Shown: positions 16,194 to 24,035, counted from the stretch's first letter. The stretch is DNA of 38,053 nt from Methanosaeta sp. PtaB.Bin018 (GCA_002067755.1 MVQH01000063.1:1-38053), one strand, 5' to 3'. Made by a program: numbers and translations. The notes: generated from the letters alone by a model not told the origin.

Positions 16194-16963
16194 GCCTCTC
16201 TAAGGAAGGTGCCTTCTCCGCCGTGCTGCTCGATGTACTTAACTACACTCTGAGCGGACTTCTTGAGAACAGACTCAGCGTGCTTGTAATCAGGTGCAGT
16301 AACGTGAATGCGATAACGTGGCGCGCCAATGTAGGTGATGGTGATCGTCGCATCCTTGTCCTTCGAGCGCTTGGCTTGCTTGAGGGCCTTGCGGATGACC
16401 TCAACGCCGTCAGGAGCCGGGGATGTGATATCCACATAGCCGCTGATCTCAACGGAGGGTATTTTGACGTTATCTCTTGAGAGGCTTTCCAGGATCTTTA
16501 AGTCTTCCTCGGACAGGCCTGCGTCCTTAAGGGCGTCGACACCACTCAAGGCCGTCTCTTCCATGGCTAAATAGAGGCTGTCGTAAGCCGCCACCAGGGC
16601 ATCGGCCACGCGCTTAACATCATCGGGCCGGTCTTTATAGGCCATCTCAAGCCATTTCCATGCCTTCTGGTCGGCCTTCCACTCCTGGATCTTCTCTCTG
16701 CGCTGATGCTCATTCACATCTTTAAGAGAAAGATCTATGTGGTGGCGAGACGTATCGACATTCAGGACTTTGCAGACTATCTTTTGTCCCTCTCTTACGT
16801 GGTCGCGAATGTATTTGATCCATCCGCTAGCCACCTCAGAGATGTGGATCAAGCCCTGCTTGCCTGAATACTCGTCCAGAGAGACGAAGGCGCCGAAGTC
16901 CACAACCTGAGTTACTGTGCAGACCACCAGGGATCCGGGCTCTGGCCAGCCCTCACGCTGCAT
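16190..16963 (-). CDS. Translation initiation factor aIF2 subunit alpha
   Basis: aIF2 brings initiator tRNA to the small ribosomal subunit; the alpha subunit binds RNA. The 257 residues contain an N-terminal S1 domain (GSLVVCTVTQVVDFGAFVSLDEYSGKQGLIHISEVASGWIKYIRDHVREGQ), a helical middle domain (KADQKAWKWLEMAYKDRPDD), and a C-terminal alpha-beta domain with VDITSPAPDGVEVIRKAL and GAPRYRIHVTAPDYK. Length matches archaeal aIF2-alpha. It is 6 bp downstream of S27e and overlaps nop10 by 4 bp. Confidence 0.97.
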   Translation of the reverse strand: MQREGWPEPGSLVVCTVTQVVDFGAFVSLDEYSGKQGLIHISEVASGWIKYIRDHVREGQKIVCKVLNVDTSRHHIDLSLKDVNEHQRREKIQEWKADQKAWKWLEMAYKDRPDDVKRVADALVAAYDSLYLAMEETALSGVDALKDAGLSEEDLKILESLSRDNVKIPSVEISGYVDITSPAPDGVEVIRKALKQAKRSKDKDATITITYIGAPRYRIHVTAPDYKHAESVLKKSAQSVVKYIEQHGGEGTFLREA

Positions 16964-16969
16964 CGATGA

Positions 16970-17143
16970 TCACTCTAACACTTCTACTACCTGGGTCTTT
17001 ATCTCAGCCTTGCCGCCCGTGGGCTCTGCAAGCGTTCGCCCGCAGACCAGGCATTTTACGACAGTAGATGCATGGGCAAAGATCACCTGCTCGTTCTCGC
17101 AATCGTTGCACTTCACCTTGACGAACTTGGATGGCAGACTTAT
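16970..17143 (-). CDS. rps27e: Ribosomal protein S27e, with non-standard start codon
   Basis: S27e is a zinc-ribbon protein of the small subunit. The core [38 protein letters not shown] has all four cysteines. Archaeal S27e is usually 55-65 residues and starts just before this core, but no ATG, GTG or TTG lies there. ATA at 17141-17143 sits where ATG is expected: it overlaps the L44e stop as ATAA instead of the usual ATGA, and a GGTGGAGGG ribosome binding site lies directly upstream. CTG at 17135-17137 is the other candidate. The only standard start in frame is ATG at 17203, adding 20 residues that lie inside L44e and resemble no S27e. I mark the ATA position; 17203 is what a gene caller would choose. 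Confidence 0.85.
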   Translation of the reverse strand: MSLPSKFVKVKCNDCENEQVIFAHASTVVKCLVCGRTLAEPTGGKAEIKTQVVEVLE

Positions 17144-17424
17144 CCCTCCACCAGATCGAACTTGCCTGCTCTGAAGCCCGGACGGTTGTGGGCCTTCTTG
17201 CATACTGCGCAGCGGTACCTGAGGTTCAATCTCTTGGTGGGCTTATCGCCGCCTGGAACCTTGGAAAATTTGCCTTGATTTCCAATTCCATTGGCCCGGA
17301 GGTATCTCTGCCTTCTAATATGGGTCAGGGACGATTCTCGGCCTTTTCTCACCCGCTCAACCGTTTGAGCGGTATGCTTTTTGCAAAACGGGCAGTAAGC
17401 ATTAAGTTTTTTTGGCATCTTCAC
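17140..17424 (-). CDS. rpl44e: Ribosomal protein L44e
   Basis: L44e is a zinc-binding protein of the large subunit near the E site. The 94 residues show [75 protein letters not shown], with the two CxxC pairs. The first codon at 17424 is GTG and the third is ATG (17418). Homologues usually begin MK(I/M)PK, so I keep the GTG. It is 6 bp after the GINS gene and its stop overlaps S27e. Confidence 0.96.
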   Translation of the reverse strand: MKMPKKLNAYCPFCKKHTAQTVERVRKGRESSLTHIRRQRYLRANGIGNQGKFSKVPGGDKPTKRLNLRYRCAVCKKAHNRPGFRAGKFDLVEG

Positions 17425-17430
17425 TTCTTA

Positions 17431-17997
17431 TCATCTCTCTTGTCTCACTTCAGACGCTAAATTCTTGTTGCGCAGATTTCTGGCGTGAACTGCCGGGAGA
17501 ACGGCTACGTCATCCTTGGAGAGGATATAGTTCCTCCCATCTACTCCCACAAACATTGGAACACTATCCAGCAACCTAACAACCTCGTAGTCCCACGATA
17601 TATCTTTCTTGCCCGTTAAAGGCCTTTCGGTGTGAGCCACATGAGCAAGGATGGCCTCCCGACCTCGGGCTAACGCAGACAACACCTGATGGTAGATCTC
17701 CTCCTCTTCCCGGGTCATATCTGCAATGGCGTCTTCCTTGGATGCTGAGCGAGCATTTCGAAGCGCTCTGCGAACTATCTTCTTCACCCTCTGGTCGATG
17801 AGCTTGTTCAGGCTGCTCTTCTCGCTCTTGAGGGCATCTTGCAAAATCTGGGCCTCTACGCTGAAGGGGTCGTCTAAGCGCGAGAGCTCCTGCTCTAGGC
17901 CTGCGAGATAATTCCCAACCTGCTGGTAAAAGTCCTTATCCAGGTGCAAGAGCTCTGCAGTCTTCCGCTCCTCTCGAAGCGTATTGGCCAGATCCAT
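17431..17997 (-). CDS. GINS complex protein (Gins51-like)
   Basis: GINS activates the MCM helicase at replication forks. The 188-residue protein has the Sld5/Psf1-like order of Gins51: an N-terminal helical A domain (FYQQVGNYLAGLEQELSRLDDPF, then a long basic helix around RVKKIVRRALRNARSA) and a short C-terminal B domain (VRLLDSVPMFVGVDGRNYILSKDDVAVLPAVHARNLRNKNLA), which is very typical. A partner Gins23 is not seen. It lies between priS and L44e, a recurrent archaeal neighbourhood linking replication and translation genes. Confidence 0.9.
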   Translation of the reverse strand: MDLANTLREERKTAELLHLDKDFYQQVGNYLAGLEQELSRLDDPFSVEAQILQDALKSEKSSLNKLIDQRVKKIVRRALRNARSASKEDAIADMTREEEEIYHQVLSALARGREAILAHVAHTERPLTGKKDISWDYEVVRLLDSVPMFVGVDGRNYILSKDDVAVLPAVHARNLRNKNLASEVRQER

Positions 17998-18011
17998 CTT
18001 TACAACCTGCT

Positions 18012-18060
18012 GCAGCTAGTTTAAGCGAACTCGTTATCTGAGATCCAGACTATATAGCTT
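18012..18060 (-). promoter_or_regulatory. Candidate internal promoter ahead of the GINS gene
   Basis: The 52-bp gap after priS is the longest in this array. On the minus strand CGCTTAAACTAG (about 18016-18028) is 20-30 bp before the GINS ATG, and GCTATATAGTC (about 18049-18060) overlaps the priS stop. Either could be a TATA box for the GINS-L44e-S27e-aIF2-alpha group. Confidence 0.4.
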
Positions 18061-19276
18061 TGTCACTGCTCAAAAACTTTGCCCGAGCTTCGGCCACGCC
18101 CCTTGCCATGAGGAAGACTGCTACGTGCATTGGCACCTCCACCCGGCCCTCAGCCAGATGGTAGCTCTCGCCACGCATCTGGGTGCTGAAGGGCTTGAGC
18201 ATCTCAAGAGGAACGGGATCATCTCCAAAGACCACGGCGTCTTCCAGTGGGTCGAAGTCTTCCAAGTCTGAAAGGGTCAAGGGCGTCACTCGAAGGCCAG
18301 TGCCACCGTGCAGACTGCCGGGGCATCGAATAAGCCTGCGCACATCAGCTGTGACGGGCTCATCCGTCTCACCGCGCTCTTCTTCTATGCTTATGACTGC
18401 GTTGACTTTCTCCCGCTCTAGGTATTCGCCAAGGAGGCTTCCCCACACTGCTGAGCTGTACTTGAGGAAATCCAAGTTTCCCTTTTGTATCTCTTCAATG
18501 GCCCGATCATCAAGAAGGCTTTGGTAAAAATCCGATGCCTTCTTTGGGCCAAGTCCCTTGGTTTGAGAGAGGAGCTCCAATGCATCATCCTCATCCATGC
18601 CTCTTATCTTAGCAACGAATGATGATACAGAACGGTTAATCCTGTTGCCCCAGCCAGAGGATCCCTCTTTGGGAAAAGTCATCTTGGTGGCACTCTTAAC
18701 GCCATAATCACCGCCAACTCTTACCTCGTAGATGAATCGATCTATGCTCAGTCCGCGGCCAGTCAGATAATCCACGATCTCCCGCCGCTCATCGCTGCCA
18801 AGCGCGAGAATCCGCTGGTCGCGGACATGGATGTGGTAGCCTCGCCCCCCAGAGAACACAGTGGTGATTTTGCTATCTGAGAATCCGAAGTCAGACAGAA
18901 GAAACTCTAGGAGCTTTTGGGCCTCCCTCTTTACCCGAGAAAGCATCTCGCCGTATGAGCTTGGGGCCTTGCGCAGATGATCAGCATCCAGATCAAAGAT
19001 GAGATCTGCGCCCTGCCAGAGCTTCTCTTTCATGGTCGGTGCGCCTGGCCTCTGGTAGTAGGCAGCAGAATGATAGATGTGTCGCGGCACCATGCTGCGC
19101 ACGTAGTCTGCTAATTCGCCCCTGGAAAGGTAGGATTTGTGGCGGCGCATGCCCGTGTCATCGAAGAACAGGAACCCCCATTCCCGGGACTCAAAGTCAG
19201 GCGGGACATCCAATGATGATTCGATGTAGTGCTCTCTGAACTTCGAGATCAGAAAATTTCGGGTCAAGGCGTTCAT
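18050..19276 (-). CDS. priS: DNA primase small (catalytic) subunit PriS
   Basis: PriS makes the RNA primer. The 408 residues show the AEP catalytic motifs: GADLIFDLDADHL with metal-binding Asp95 and Asp97, and TTVFSGGRGYHIHVRDQR near residue 140-154. The third acidic site lies in the DLEDFDPLEDAVVF region. RLIRCPGSLHGGTGLRVTPL is another hallmark. The preceding AYYQRPGAPTMKEKLWQGADL is typical of archaeal PriS. It lies 9 bp after the nitrilase-family gene. The large subunit is in another cluster at 8398-9405. Confidence 0.96.
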   Translation of the reverse strand: MNALTRNFLISKFREHYIESSLDVPPDFESREWGFLFFDDTGMRRHKSYLSRGELADYVRSMVPRHIYHSAAYYQRPGAPTMKEKLWQGADLIFDLDADHLRKAPSSYGEMLSRVKREAQKLLEFLLSDFGFSDSKITTVFSGGRGYHIHVRDQRILALGSDERREIVDYLTGRGLSIDRFIYEVRVGGDYGVKSATKMTFPKEGSSGWGNRINRSVSSFVAKIRGMDEDDALELLSQTKGLGPKKASDFYQSLLDDRAIEEIQKGNLDFLKYSSAVWGSLLGEYLEREKVNAVISIEEERGETDEPVTADVRRLIRCPGSLHGGTGLRVTPLTLSDLEDFDPLEDAVVFGDDPVPLEMLKPFSTQMRGESYHLAEGRVEVPMHVAVFLMARGVAEARAKFLSSDKAI

Positions 19277-19285
19277 ACAATCGCC

Positions 19286-20020
19286 TCAGTAAATCTCCGG
19301 TCGCCGGTCGAAAAAGCACGGAATCTCGTGGCGAGCATGATCTCTCTGCGCTAAATTTACCTCTCCATATATCAAAGCCTCGCCTGATCCTGCTTCTGCC
19401 TGCACTTCGCCCATGGCATTGATGATCAAAGAGCTACCACCTTGGGCCCAGTTGCAGGCTAGGTGTGACATCTGATTCTCTATTGCTCGCGCAAGGCAGA
19501 GTGCGCGCCACTGATGGCAGCGTTGCGCTGGAAACTGGGCTGTGGTGACCAGAAAATCCGCACCTTGCAGCGCGAGAGAGCGCGCGACCTCGGGAAAGCG
19601 AAGATCGTAGCAGATCTGCAGGCCTACCATGCCCCACTTTGTAGACATAGGCGAGATGAAATTGCCACCCTCGAAGTGCTCCTTTTCTGGGCCGAAGATG
19701 TGGATCTTAGGGCGCAGCTCCAGCCCCTCGGAATCCAGGCAAAATCCCAGATTCTGGCTTTCGCTCCTCAGGGAACCGATGATCAGGCACTCGTGCTCCT
19801 GCGCCAGGGCCCGGAAGGGATCAAGAGTCGGGTAAGGCGGAAGATCATTGGCGATTGCCTGCAAGGAAGGCTCGTAGCAAAAACCCGTCAGGAAGAGCTC
19901 AGGAAACACCAGGATCTTTGCGCCTTCGGCCAGGGCCATGCTGGCCATCTCAAGCGCTCGCGCAAGGTTGTGCCCAAGACGACATGGCTCGACACGTAGC
20001 TGGATGCAGGCTGCACGCAT
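19286..20020 (-). CDS. Carbon-nitrogen hydrolase (nitrilase superfamily)
   Basis: The enzyme hydrolyses an amide or nitrile-type C-N bond; its substrate is unknown. The catalytic triad is visible: Glu41 in LVFPELFLTGF, Lys105 in LRPKIHIFGPE, Cys137 in GLQICYDLRFPEVAR. The 244-residue length and KIHIFGPEKEHFEGGN stretch resemble the omega-amidase/NIT2-like branch, which repairs deaminated metabolites, but this is not certain. It is the first gene of the array that continues into priS. A TATA-like ATTAATATAG lies 22-30 bp upstream on the minus strand, directly against the 21-bp repeats. Confidence 0.9.
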   Translation of the reverse strand: MRAACIQLRVEPCRLGHNLARALEMASMALAEGAKILVFPELFLTGFCYEPSLQAIANDLPPYPTLDPFRALAQEHECLIIGSLRSESQNLGFCLDSEGLELRPKIHIFGPEKEHFEGGNFISPMSTKWGMVGLQICYDLRFPEVARSLALQGADFLVTTAQFPAQRCHQWRALCLARAIENQMSHLACNWAQGGSSLIINAMGEVQAEAGSGEALIYGEVNLAQRDHARHEIPCFFDRRPEIY

Positions 20021-20040
20021 AACAAATTAAGGCAGGTCCA

Positions 20041-20050
20041 TCTATATTAA
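20041..20050 (-). promoter_or_regulatory. TATA-like box of the nitrilase-family gene
   Basis: On the minus strand TTAATATAGA lies 21-30 nt before the ATG at 20020. Its upstream side abuts the first 21-bp repeat, so the BRE position falls within the repeat array. Confidence 0.55.
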
Positions 20051-20176
20051 TGTGACAATGAGATTGAACAGTGTGACAATGAGATTGAACAGTGTGACAG
20101 TGGGATTGGACAGTGTGACAGTGGGATTGGACAGTGTGACAGTGGGATTGGACAATGTGACAGTGAAGTTGGCCTA
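20051..20176. repeat. Six tandem 21-bp repeats between divergent promoters
   Basis: Units start at 20051, 20072, 20093, 20114, 20135 and 20156. Units 1 and 2 are identical (TGTGACAATGAGATTGAACAG). Units 3 and 4 are identical to each other and unit 5 differs from them at its last base. Unit 6 is diverged in its second half. Open frames through the array are by-products of the 21-bp periodicity. It lies upstream of both TATA boxes. Confidence 0.96.
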
Positions 20177-20195
20177 TGATTTTGGAAGAAGAATG

Positions 20196-20205
20196 CTTTA
20201 TATCC
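20196..20205 (+). promoter_or_regulatory. TATA box deciding the K+ channel start
   Basis: CTTTATATCC lies 28-37 nt before ATG 20233. The earlier in-frame ATG at 20176 lies upstream of this box and would not be in the transcript. Confidence 0.65.
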
Positions 20206-20232
20206 AAAAAACGCAATCATAAGCCCTCAGAT

Positions 20233-21093
20233 ATGAATCGAGACCTTAAGGCCCGCATCTATGGCATCCTTGAGCCAGGAGACGAGGACAGCAGGTACTT
20301 TGACCCATTCATTATGGGCCTGATAGTATTGAATGTCATAGCAGTGGTTCTGGAAACAGTTGATTGGTTATACGCTCGTTACTCACTGTTATTTTACGCC
20401 TTCGAACTCTTTTCGGTGTCGGTTTTCACTGTTGAATATATCTTGCGTGTCTGGAGCTGCACTGCAAATCCGAGCTTCAAAGATCCCATCTTTGGCAGGC
20501 TGCGTTTCATGGCAACGCCCCTGTCAATCGTCGACCTCCTGGCGGTGCTTCCATTTTATCTGCCAGTCTTCATCACTGATTTGAGATTTCTGCGATCTCT
20601 GAGGCTCTTCAGGCTCTTTCGAGTGCTGAAGCTGGCACGCTACTCTGAGTCCCTACAGACCTTCGTGGACGTGATCAGGCTCAAGAAGGAAGAGCTGATG
20701 CTGATGTTCTTTGCCATCATGATATTGCTCGTGATCTCCTCCAGCCTGATGTACAATGCAGAGCACGAGGCACAGCCCGAGGCCTTCTCCAGCATTCCTG
20801 CTGCAATGTGGTGGGGCATAGTGACGCTGGCCACAGTGGGCTATGGAGATGTCTATCCCATAACGCCCTGGGGAAAGTTCATAGGCTCGATAGTAGTGAT
20901 ATTGGGAATCGGCCTCTTTGCTCTGCCCACAGGCGTTCTGGCATCCGGCTTTTCAGAGGTGCTGGCCCAAAAAAAGCGCGAGCCTAAAGATCATTTTGTC
21001 TGCCCGCACTGCGGCCGGCACATCGAATGTGACCTGGCCTCGGCAGCAGAACCAGCATCCCACGATGGGCCAGTGAACAAAATGGAACGGTGA
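20233..21093 (+). CDS. Voltage-gated-type potassium channel
   Basis: A six-helix K+ channel subunit of the KvAP type. From ATG 20233 it is 286 residues. S1-S3 lie in residues 25-110. The S4 voltage sensor has regularly spaced arginines at 118, 121, 124, 127 and 130 (LRFLRSLRLFRLFRVLK). The pore helix and selectivity filter WWGIVTLATVGYGDVYP place TVGYGD at residues 201-206. S6 (IGSIVVILGIGLFALPTGVLASGF) follows. The cytoplasmic tail carries a short zinc-knuckle-like CPHCGRHIEC, an unusual addition. The frame is open to 20176, but the TATA box sits between the two starts. It converges with the gene ending at 21097. Confidence 0.94.
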   Translation: MNRDLKARIYGILEPGDEDSRYFDPFIMGLIVLNVIAVVLETVDWLYARYSLLFYAFELFSVSVFTVEYILRVWSCTANPSFKDPIFGRLRFMATPLSIVDLLAVLPFYLPVFITDLRFLRSLRLFRLFRVLKLARYSESLQTFVDVIRLKKEELMLMFFAIMILLVISSSLMYNAEHEAQPEAFSSIPAAMWWGIVTLATVGYGDVYPITPWGKFIGSIVVILGIGLFALPTGVLASGFSEVLAQKKREPKDHFVCPHCGRHIECDLASAAEPASHDGPVNKMER

Positions 21094-21096
21094 TCT

Positions 21097-21672
21097 TCAG
21101 CATGATGCAGCCGGATAAAAATCATGACCAATATCGACCTTAACGCTCATGGCCTCATGTATCTTCCTGGCATCCTTCGCGCTCAGGGCCTCCTTTGCGC
21201 TGACAGCTCTGCCTGTGGCAATGTATATCTTGATACAATCCCAAATTATTGTGATGTCTCGCGGCAGTTTAATGCAACGGGGCAGATGATGCTCATTCAT
21301 GTTCCTGGCGATCCTGCATCCTCCACCCGTTTCGTCTCTATTGGTGCATCTCAAATTGCAGAAGGCCACTGTTTTGAGAAGCACCACTCCGACGTCGATT
21401 TCATAAGGAGGGTCGGATATGCTCCGCGAATACACCGCCGCGGCCATGGCAAATGAGGATAGGTTCTCTATTGTTCCCTTTGACCATCTGCTCTTCAAGT
21501 AATTCATGATTCGCGGAGAAATTTCCTTCTCTGCCTGCTCCACAAGGGCACGATAACCTTTTGCCGTGGGCATCAACAGGATTTGGTCAAATTCAAACTC
21601 CTTGCCGGTCACCTGGCTGTCTATCAGCTTCGCAATATTCTCTCCATATCTATCTGATTGATCTCCCATCAT
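21097..21672 (-). CDS. Uncharacterised 191-residue protein
   Basis: Not recognised. The protein is soluble, without signal peptide or membrane segment. It starts MMGDQSDRYGENIAKLIDSQVTGKEFEFDQILLMPTAKGY and contains several cysteines and histidines spaced as CNLRC, GGGC, HHLPRC, WDC, and a C-terminal C, which might bind a metal or iron-sulfur cluster. Codon character is like its neighbours, and it is followed by only 3 bp before the convergent K+ channel gene, both favouring a real gene. It begins with ATGATG, so the second Met may be used. Confidence 0.65.
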   Translation of the reverse strand: MMGDQSDRYGENIAKLIDSQVTGKEFEFDQILLMPTAKGYRALVEQAEKEISPRIMNYLKSRWSKGTIENLSSFAMAAAVYSRSISDPPYEIDVGVVLLKTVAFCNLRCTNRDETGGGCRIARNMNEHHLPRCIKLPRDITIIWDCIKIYIATGRAVSAKEALSAKDARKIHEAMSVKVDIGHDFYPAASC

Positions 21673-21707
21673 GCCCCACTGAAAATTGGAATTCTACGCA
21701 ACTCATT

Positions 21708-22418
21708 TCATCTTTGCATCGCTCTCTTTCTCATCTCCGGCGGCATCTTCTCAAGTGCGTAGCGCAGCGCAGTCCTGGGCATCTTCTCCTTTCTATTCAT
21801 TATGTACTCGAAGATCTCTTGCTGGTGTTTCTTGCTCGCCTCTTTAAGCATCCAGCCGTAGCCTTTCTGCACAAGGTCATCCCTGTCCTGTAGCAGGATC
21901 TCTGAGATCTCCAGTACCTCATTCAGGAACGACCCTTTTCTGGCAGGAAGTATCAAACTCACTGCCGCAGCCCGCCGCATCCAGCGGTTCTCAGAGCGCG
22001 CCCAATCTTTTAGATTATTTAAGAACTCCGGATACATCTCAAGGAAGCTTCCGATGGTGTGGTTGCAGAGCGTGTCGCATTTCGCCCAGTTGTCGACGTA
22101 CTCTAAGATCCATCTCTCAAAGACATAAAAGTCGGATGGTTCGTACCTCTTTTGCATCAAGTATGACCATTCAAAGGCTATGAAAGCCTCTTCATTGTAA
22201 TTTGTATCCAGAAGTTTTTCGCACAATGAGAATATTTCCTCTTTATCCTTCCCGTCTATCCGCCGAAAGTATTTAGCCGCGATCTTCTTGACCAGTGCAG
22301 CCTTCACCCCATGAAATTTGACGTCCTCCTTGAAGAAGCGTTGGGCACCATCTCTGGTCTTCTCATCTATGTTTTGCACTAGCTCCTGTCTTACTGCCTC
22401 CAAAACATCCTGCTGCAT
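21708..22418 (-). CDS. AlkD-like DNA alkylation repair protein (HEAT-repeat)
   Basis: The 236-residue protein has the COG4912 pattern: FKEDVKFHGVKAALVKKIAAKYFRRI, WSYLMQKRYEPSDFYVFERWILEYVDNWAKCDTLCNHTIGSFL, and WARSENRWMRRAAAVSLILPARKGSF, then YGWMLKEASKKHQQEIFEYIM. AlkD-type enzymes are HEAT-like superhelical DNA glycosylases for bulky or alkylated bases. The conserved VDNWAKCD and RWMRRAA stretches contain the expected tryptophan and aspartate for DNA binding. Substrate in this organism is unknown. It is transcribed divergently from the gene at 22531. Confidence 0.88.
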   Translation of the reverse strand: MQQDVLEAVRQELVQNIDEKTRDGAQRFFKEDVKFHGVKAALVKKIAAKYFRRIDGKDKEEIFSLCEKLLDTNYNEEAFIAFEWSYLMQKRYEPSDFYVFERWILEYVDNWAKCDTLCNHTIGSFLEMYPEFLNNLKDWARSENRWMRRAAAVSLILPARKGSFLNEVLEISEILLQDRDDLVQKGYGWMLKEASKKHQQEIFEYIMNRKEKMPRTALRYALEKMPPEMRKRAMQR

Positions 22419-22475
22419 CTTGATTTTCCCTCTCCGATCATCTTTTTTGCCATTGATTCCATCCTTTGGCCTTAT

Positions 22476-22522
22476 CGTGATTCGAGCGAAAAGATCTTTT
22501 CCATTCGATTGAACGAATCACG
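22476..22522. promoter_or_regulatory. Nested palindromes between divergent genes
   Basis: A 9-bp perfect inverted repeat (CGTGATTCG at 22476-22484, CGAATCACG at 22514-22522) encloses a perfect 12-bp palindrome, AAAAGATCTTTT, at 22489-22500. It lies between the AlkD-like gene (minus) and the gene starting at 22531 (plus). It could be an operator or a leader hairpin. Confidence 0.6.
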
Positions 22523-22530
22523 GGATTTTA

Positions 22531-23298
22531 ATGAGATTGTACCTCTTGACGCCTGCTGCGGGAAAGCGCCTCATAGGGCGGGCGCTGGCCGCTCATCCAG
22601 CCATCCGATCGGCTCTATCATCTGGAACTGTCGCAATCATCGCAGGGACGACTTGCGGCTACGTGGCCGAGGAGATATTGAAGAGCATCGGTCAAGCAGA
22701 GGGCTTCTCGCGCAAGAGCTTCTTTCGCGGCATCGTTTTGCCGCCCTGGCGAGAGACTACTGCAGATGGGAGGCTGCCGGATGAGAGCGGCTTTTCCGGG
22801 GATGTGATAGTCGTTCGTGGAGTCTGGGAGCGGGGCAGAACCATCTTCGACGCGATCGATGATCTGGCAGAGGGAGATGTCATCTTAAAAGGGGCCAATG
22901 CCCTGGACATGGAGCGACGAGCGGCTGCGGTGCTTGTAGGCCATCCCAGGGGCGGAACAATTCTTGCAGCAATGCAGGGTGTGCTGGGACGACGTGTGCG
23001 CCTGGTCTTGCCAGTAGGCCTGGAGAAGCGCGTCTACGGCGATCTGATGGAGCTGGCAGGGCGGCTGAACGCTCCAGGGAACTCTGGCCCCCGAATCTTT
23101 CCGGTGCCAGGGGAGGTCTTCACAGAGATCGAAGCAATCTCGATCCTGACTGGTGCAAAGGCCAACCTGATGGCAGCGGGCGGCGTTTGCGGGGCAGAGG
23201 GATCTGTATGGCTGGCCATCGATGGCAGCGAGCGGCAAATAGACGCGGCTGAAAGGCTCTTGAAGGAAGCCTCCATGGAGCCTGGATTTGAGCTGTGA
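22531..23298 (+). CDS. Conserved-looking hypothetical protein, 255 residues
   Basis: Not recognised with confidence. The protein begins [25 protein letters not shown] and has glycine-rich stretches ([85 protein letters not shown]) suggesting an alpha/beta nucleotide- or cofactor-binding fold. There is no Walker A motif. It has no signal peptide. The compact gene with archaeal-like codon character is surely real. It stands alone, with palindromic sequence just upstream of its start. Confidence 0.75.
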   Translation: MRLYLLTPAAGKRLIGRALAAHPAIRSALSSGTVAIIAGTTCGYVAEEILKSIGQAEGFSRKSFFRGIVLPPWRETTADGRLPDESGFSGDVIVVRGVWERGRTIFDAIDDLAEGDVILKGANALDMERRAAAVLVGHPRGGTILAAMQGVLGRRVRLVLPVGLEKRVYGDLMELAGRLNAPGNSGPRIFPVPGEVFTEIEAISILTGAKANLMAAGGVCGAEGSVWLAIDGSERQIDAAERLLKEASMEPGFEL

Positions 23299-23318
23299 CA
23301 GCCCCTCTTTTGTCTTCT

Positions 23319-24035
23319 TCAGGTTACAATCTCATATGTAACAATCACGTAGGATGTCACGTCCACCATGCCTGTCTGGCCTGAGCTGTAGGAACCTGCC
23401 ATGTTTATATCGGGCAATCCATATGCAGAGATCTCCAGCACCTTCCCCAAGCGCACTCCCGCTGCGGATGCCATTTGTTGGGCGTTCTCTTTAGCATTCG
23501 CCACAGCCTTCTGGCGGGCATCTGCTACTGCTTTGCTGGCATCGCCGAGGCCGTATCCTGCCAGGTATGCCTTGGCCCCTGCAGACTTTGCTGCTTCTAC
23601 CACCTCGTTTATCCTGGACTGATCGACGGTCCTGAGCCGGACGACGGCGGATCTCTCAAGCGATGATGCCTCAAAGGTGCTGTTCTCACATACTGTAGTA
23701 TTGTTCACCACCTTGCATACCTTGCTTGTGGACTGGTAACTCGTAACTCCTGTTGACTGACCCGACATTATCTCATCATCTTTCACGCCAATGGCTTTCA
23801 GAGCATCGATTACGTTGCTCATCTTCCTGGATGCCTCGGCCTGGGCAGTCGTCATATTATCATTGCTGCTCGTCACTGAGATGGAGATGCTTGCAGTATC
23901 CGCAGGCACAGTCACAGTCCCAATGCCTTCGACGGTCAAGCTTGGACTCTCAGCCGCCGCCTCTGCACAGAGAACAACAATAAATATGATGCCAAATAGT
24001 ACAACGATGCTCAATAGCGCATCCGACCACTTCAT
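23319..24035 (-). CDS. Exported SIMPL-domain (DUF541) protein
   Basis: The 238-residue protein begins MKWSDALLSIVVLFGIIFIVVLCAEAAA, a signal peptide or anchor, then a SIMPL domain (LTVEGIGTVTVPADTASISISVTSSNDNMTTAQAEASRKMSNVIDALKAIGVKDDEI...GYGLGDASKAVADARQKAVANAKENAQQMASAAGVRLGKVLEIS). The family is envelope-associated and of unclear function. A CxxxxxxTTVC pair may form a disulfide. I start at ATG 24035. A 17-bp tandem duplication puts a second ATG at 24052, in another frame, which reads only six codons (MKWWII) before a stop. GTG 24047 is possible but lies inside the duplicate. Confidence 0.88.
   Translation of the reverse strand: MKWSDALLSIVVLFGIIFIVVLCAEAAAESPSLTVEGIGTVTVPADTASISISVTSSNDNMTTAQAEASRKMSNVIDALKAIGVKDDEIMSGQSTGVTSYQSTSKVCKVVNNTTVCENSTFEASSLERSAVVRLRTVDQSRINEVVEAAKSAGAKAYLAGYGLGDASKAVADARQKAVANAKENAQQMASAAGVRLGKVLEISAYGLPDINMAGSYSSGQTGMVDVTSYVIVTYEIVT

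Noticed and set aside
20051-20176. The 21-bp repeats as a CRISPR array
   Set aside because: Units are directly contiguous with no variable spacers, so this is a minisatellite.
19950-20216. An 88-residue minus-strand frame with HCHTVQS repeats across the 21-bp array
   Set aside because: It arises because 21 bp is a multiple of three; it covers both the nitrilase start and the K+ channel promoter and has no family-like sequence outside the repeat.
20176-20232. A longer K+ channel starting at 20176
   Set aside because: The TATA box at 20196-20205 lies downstream of that ATG, and the added residues look random.
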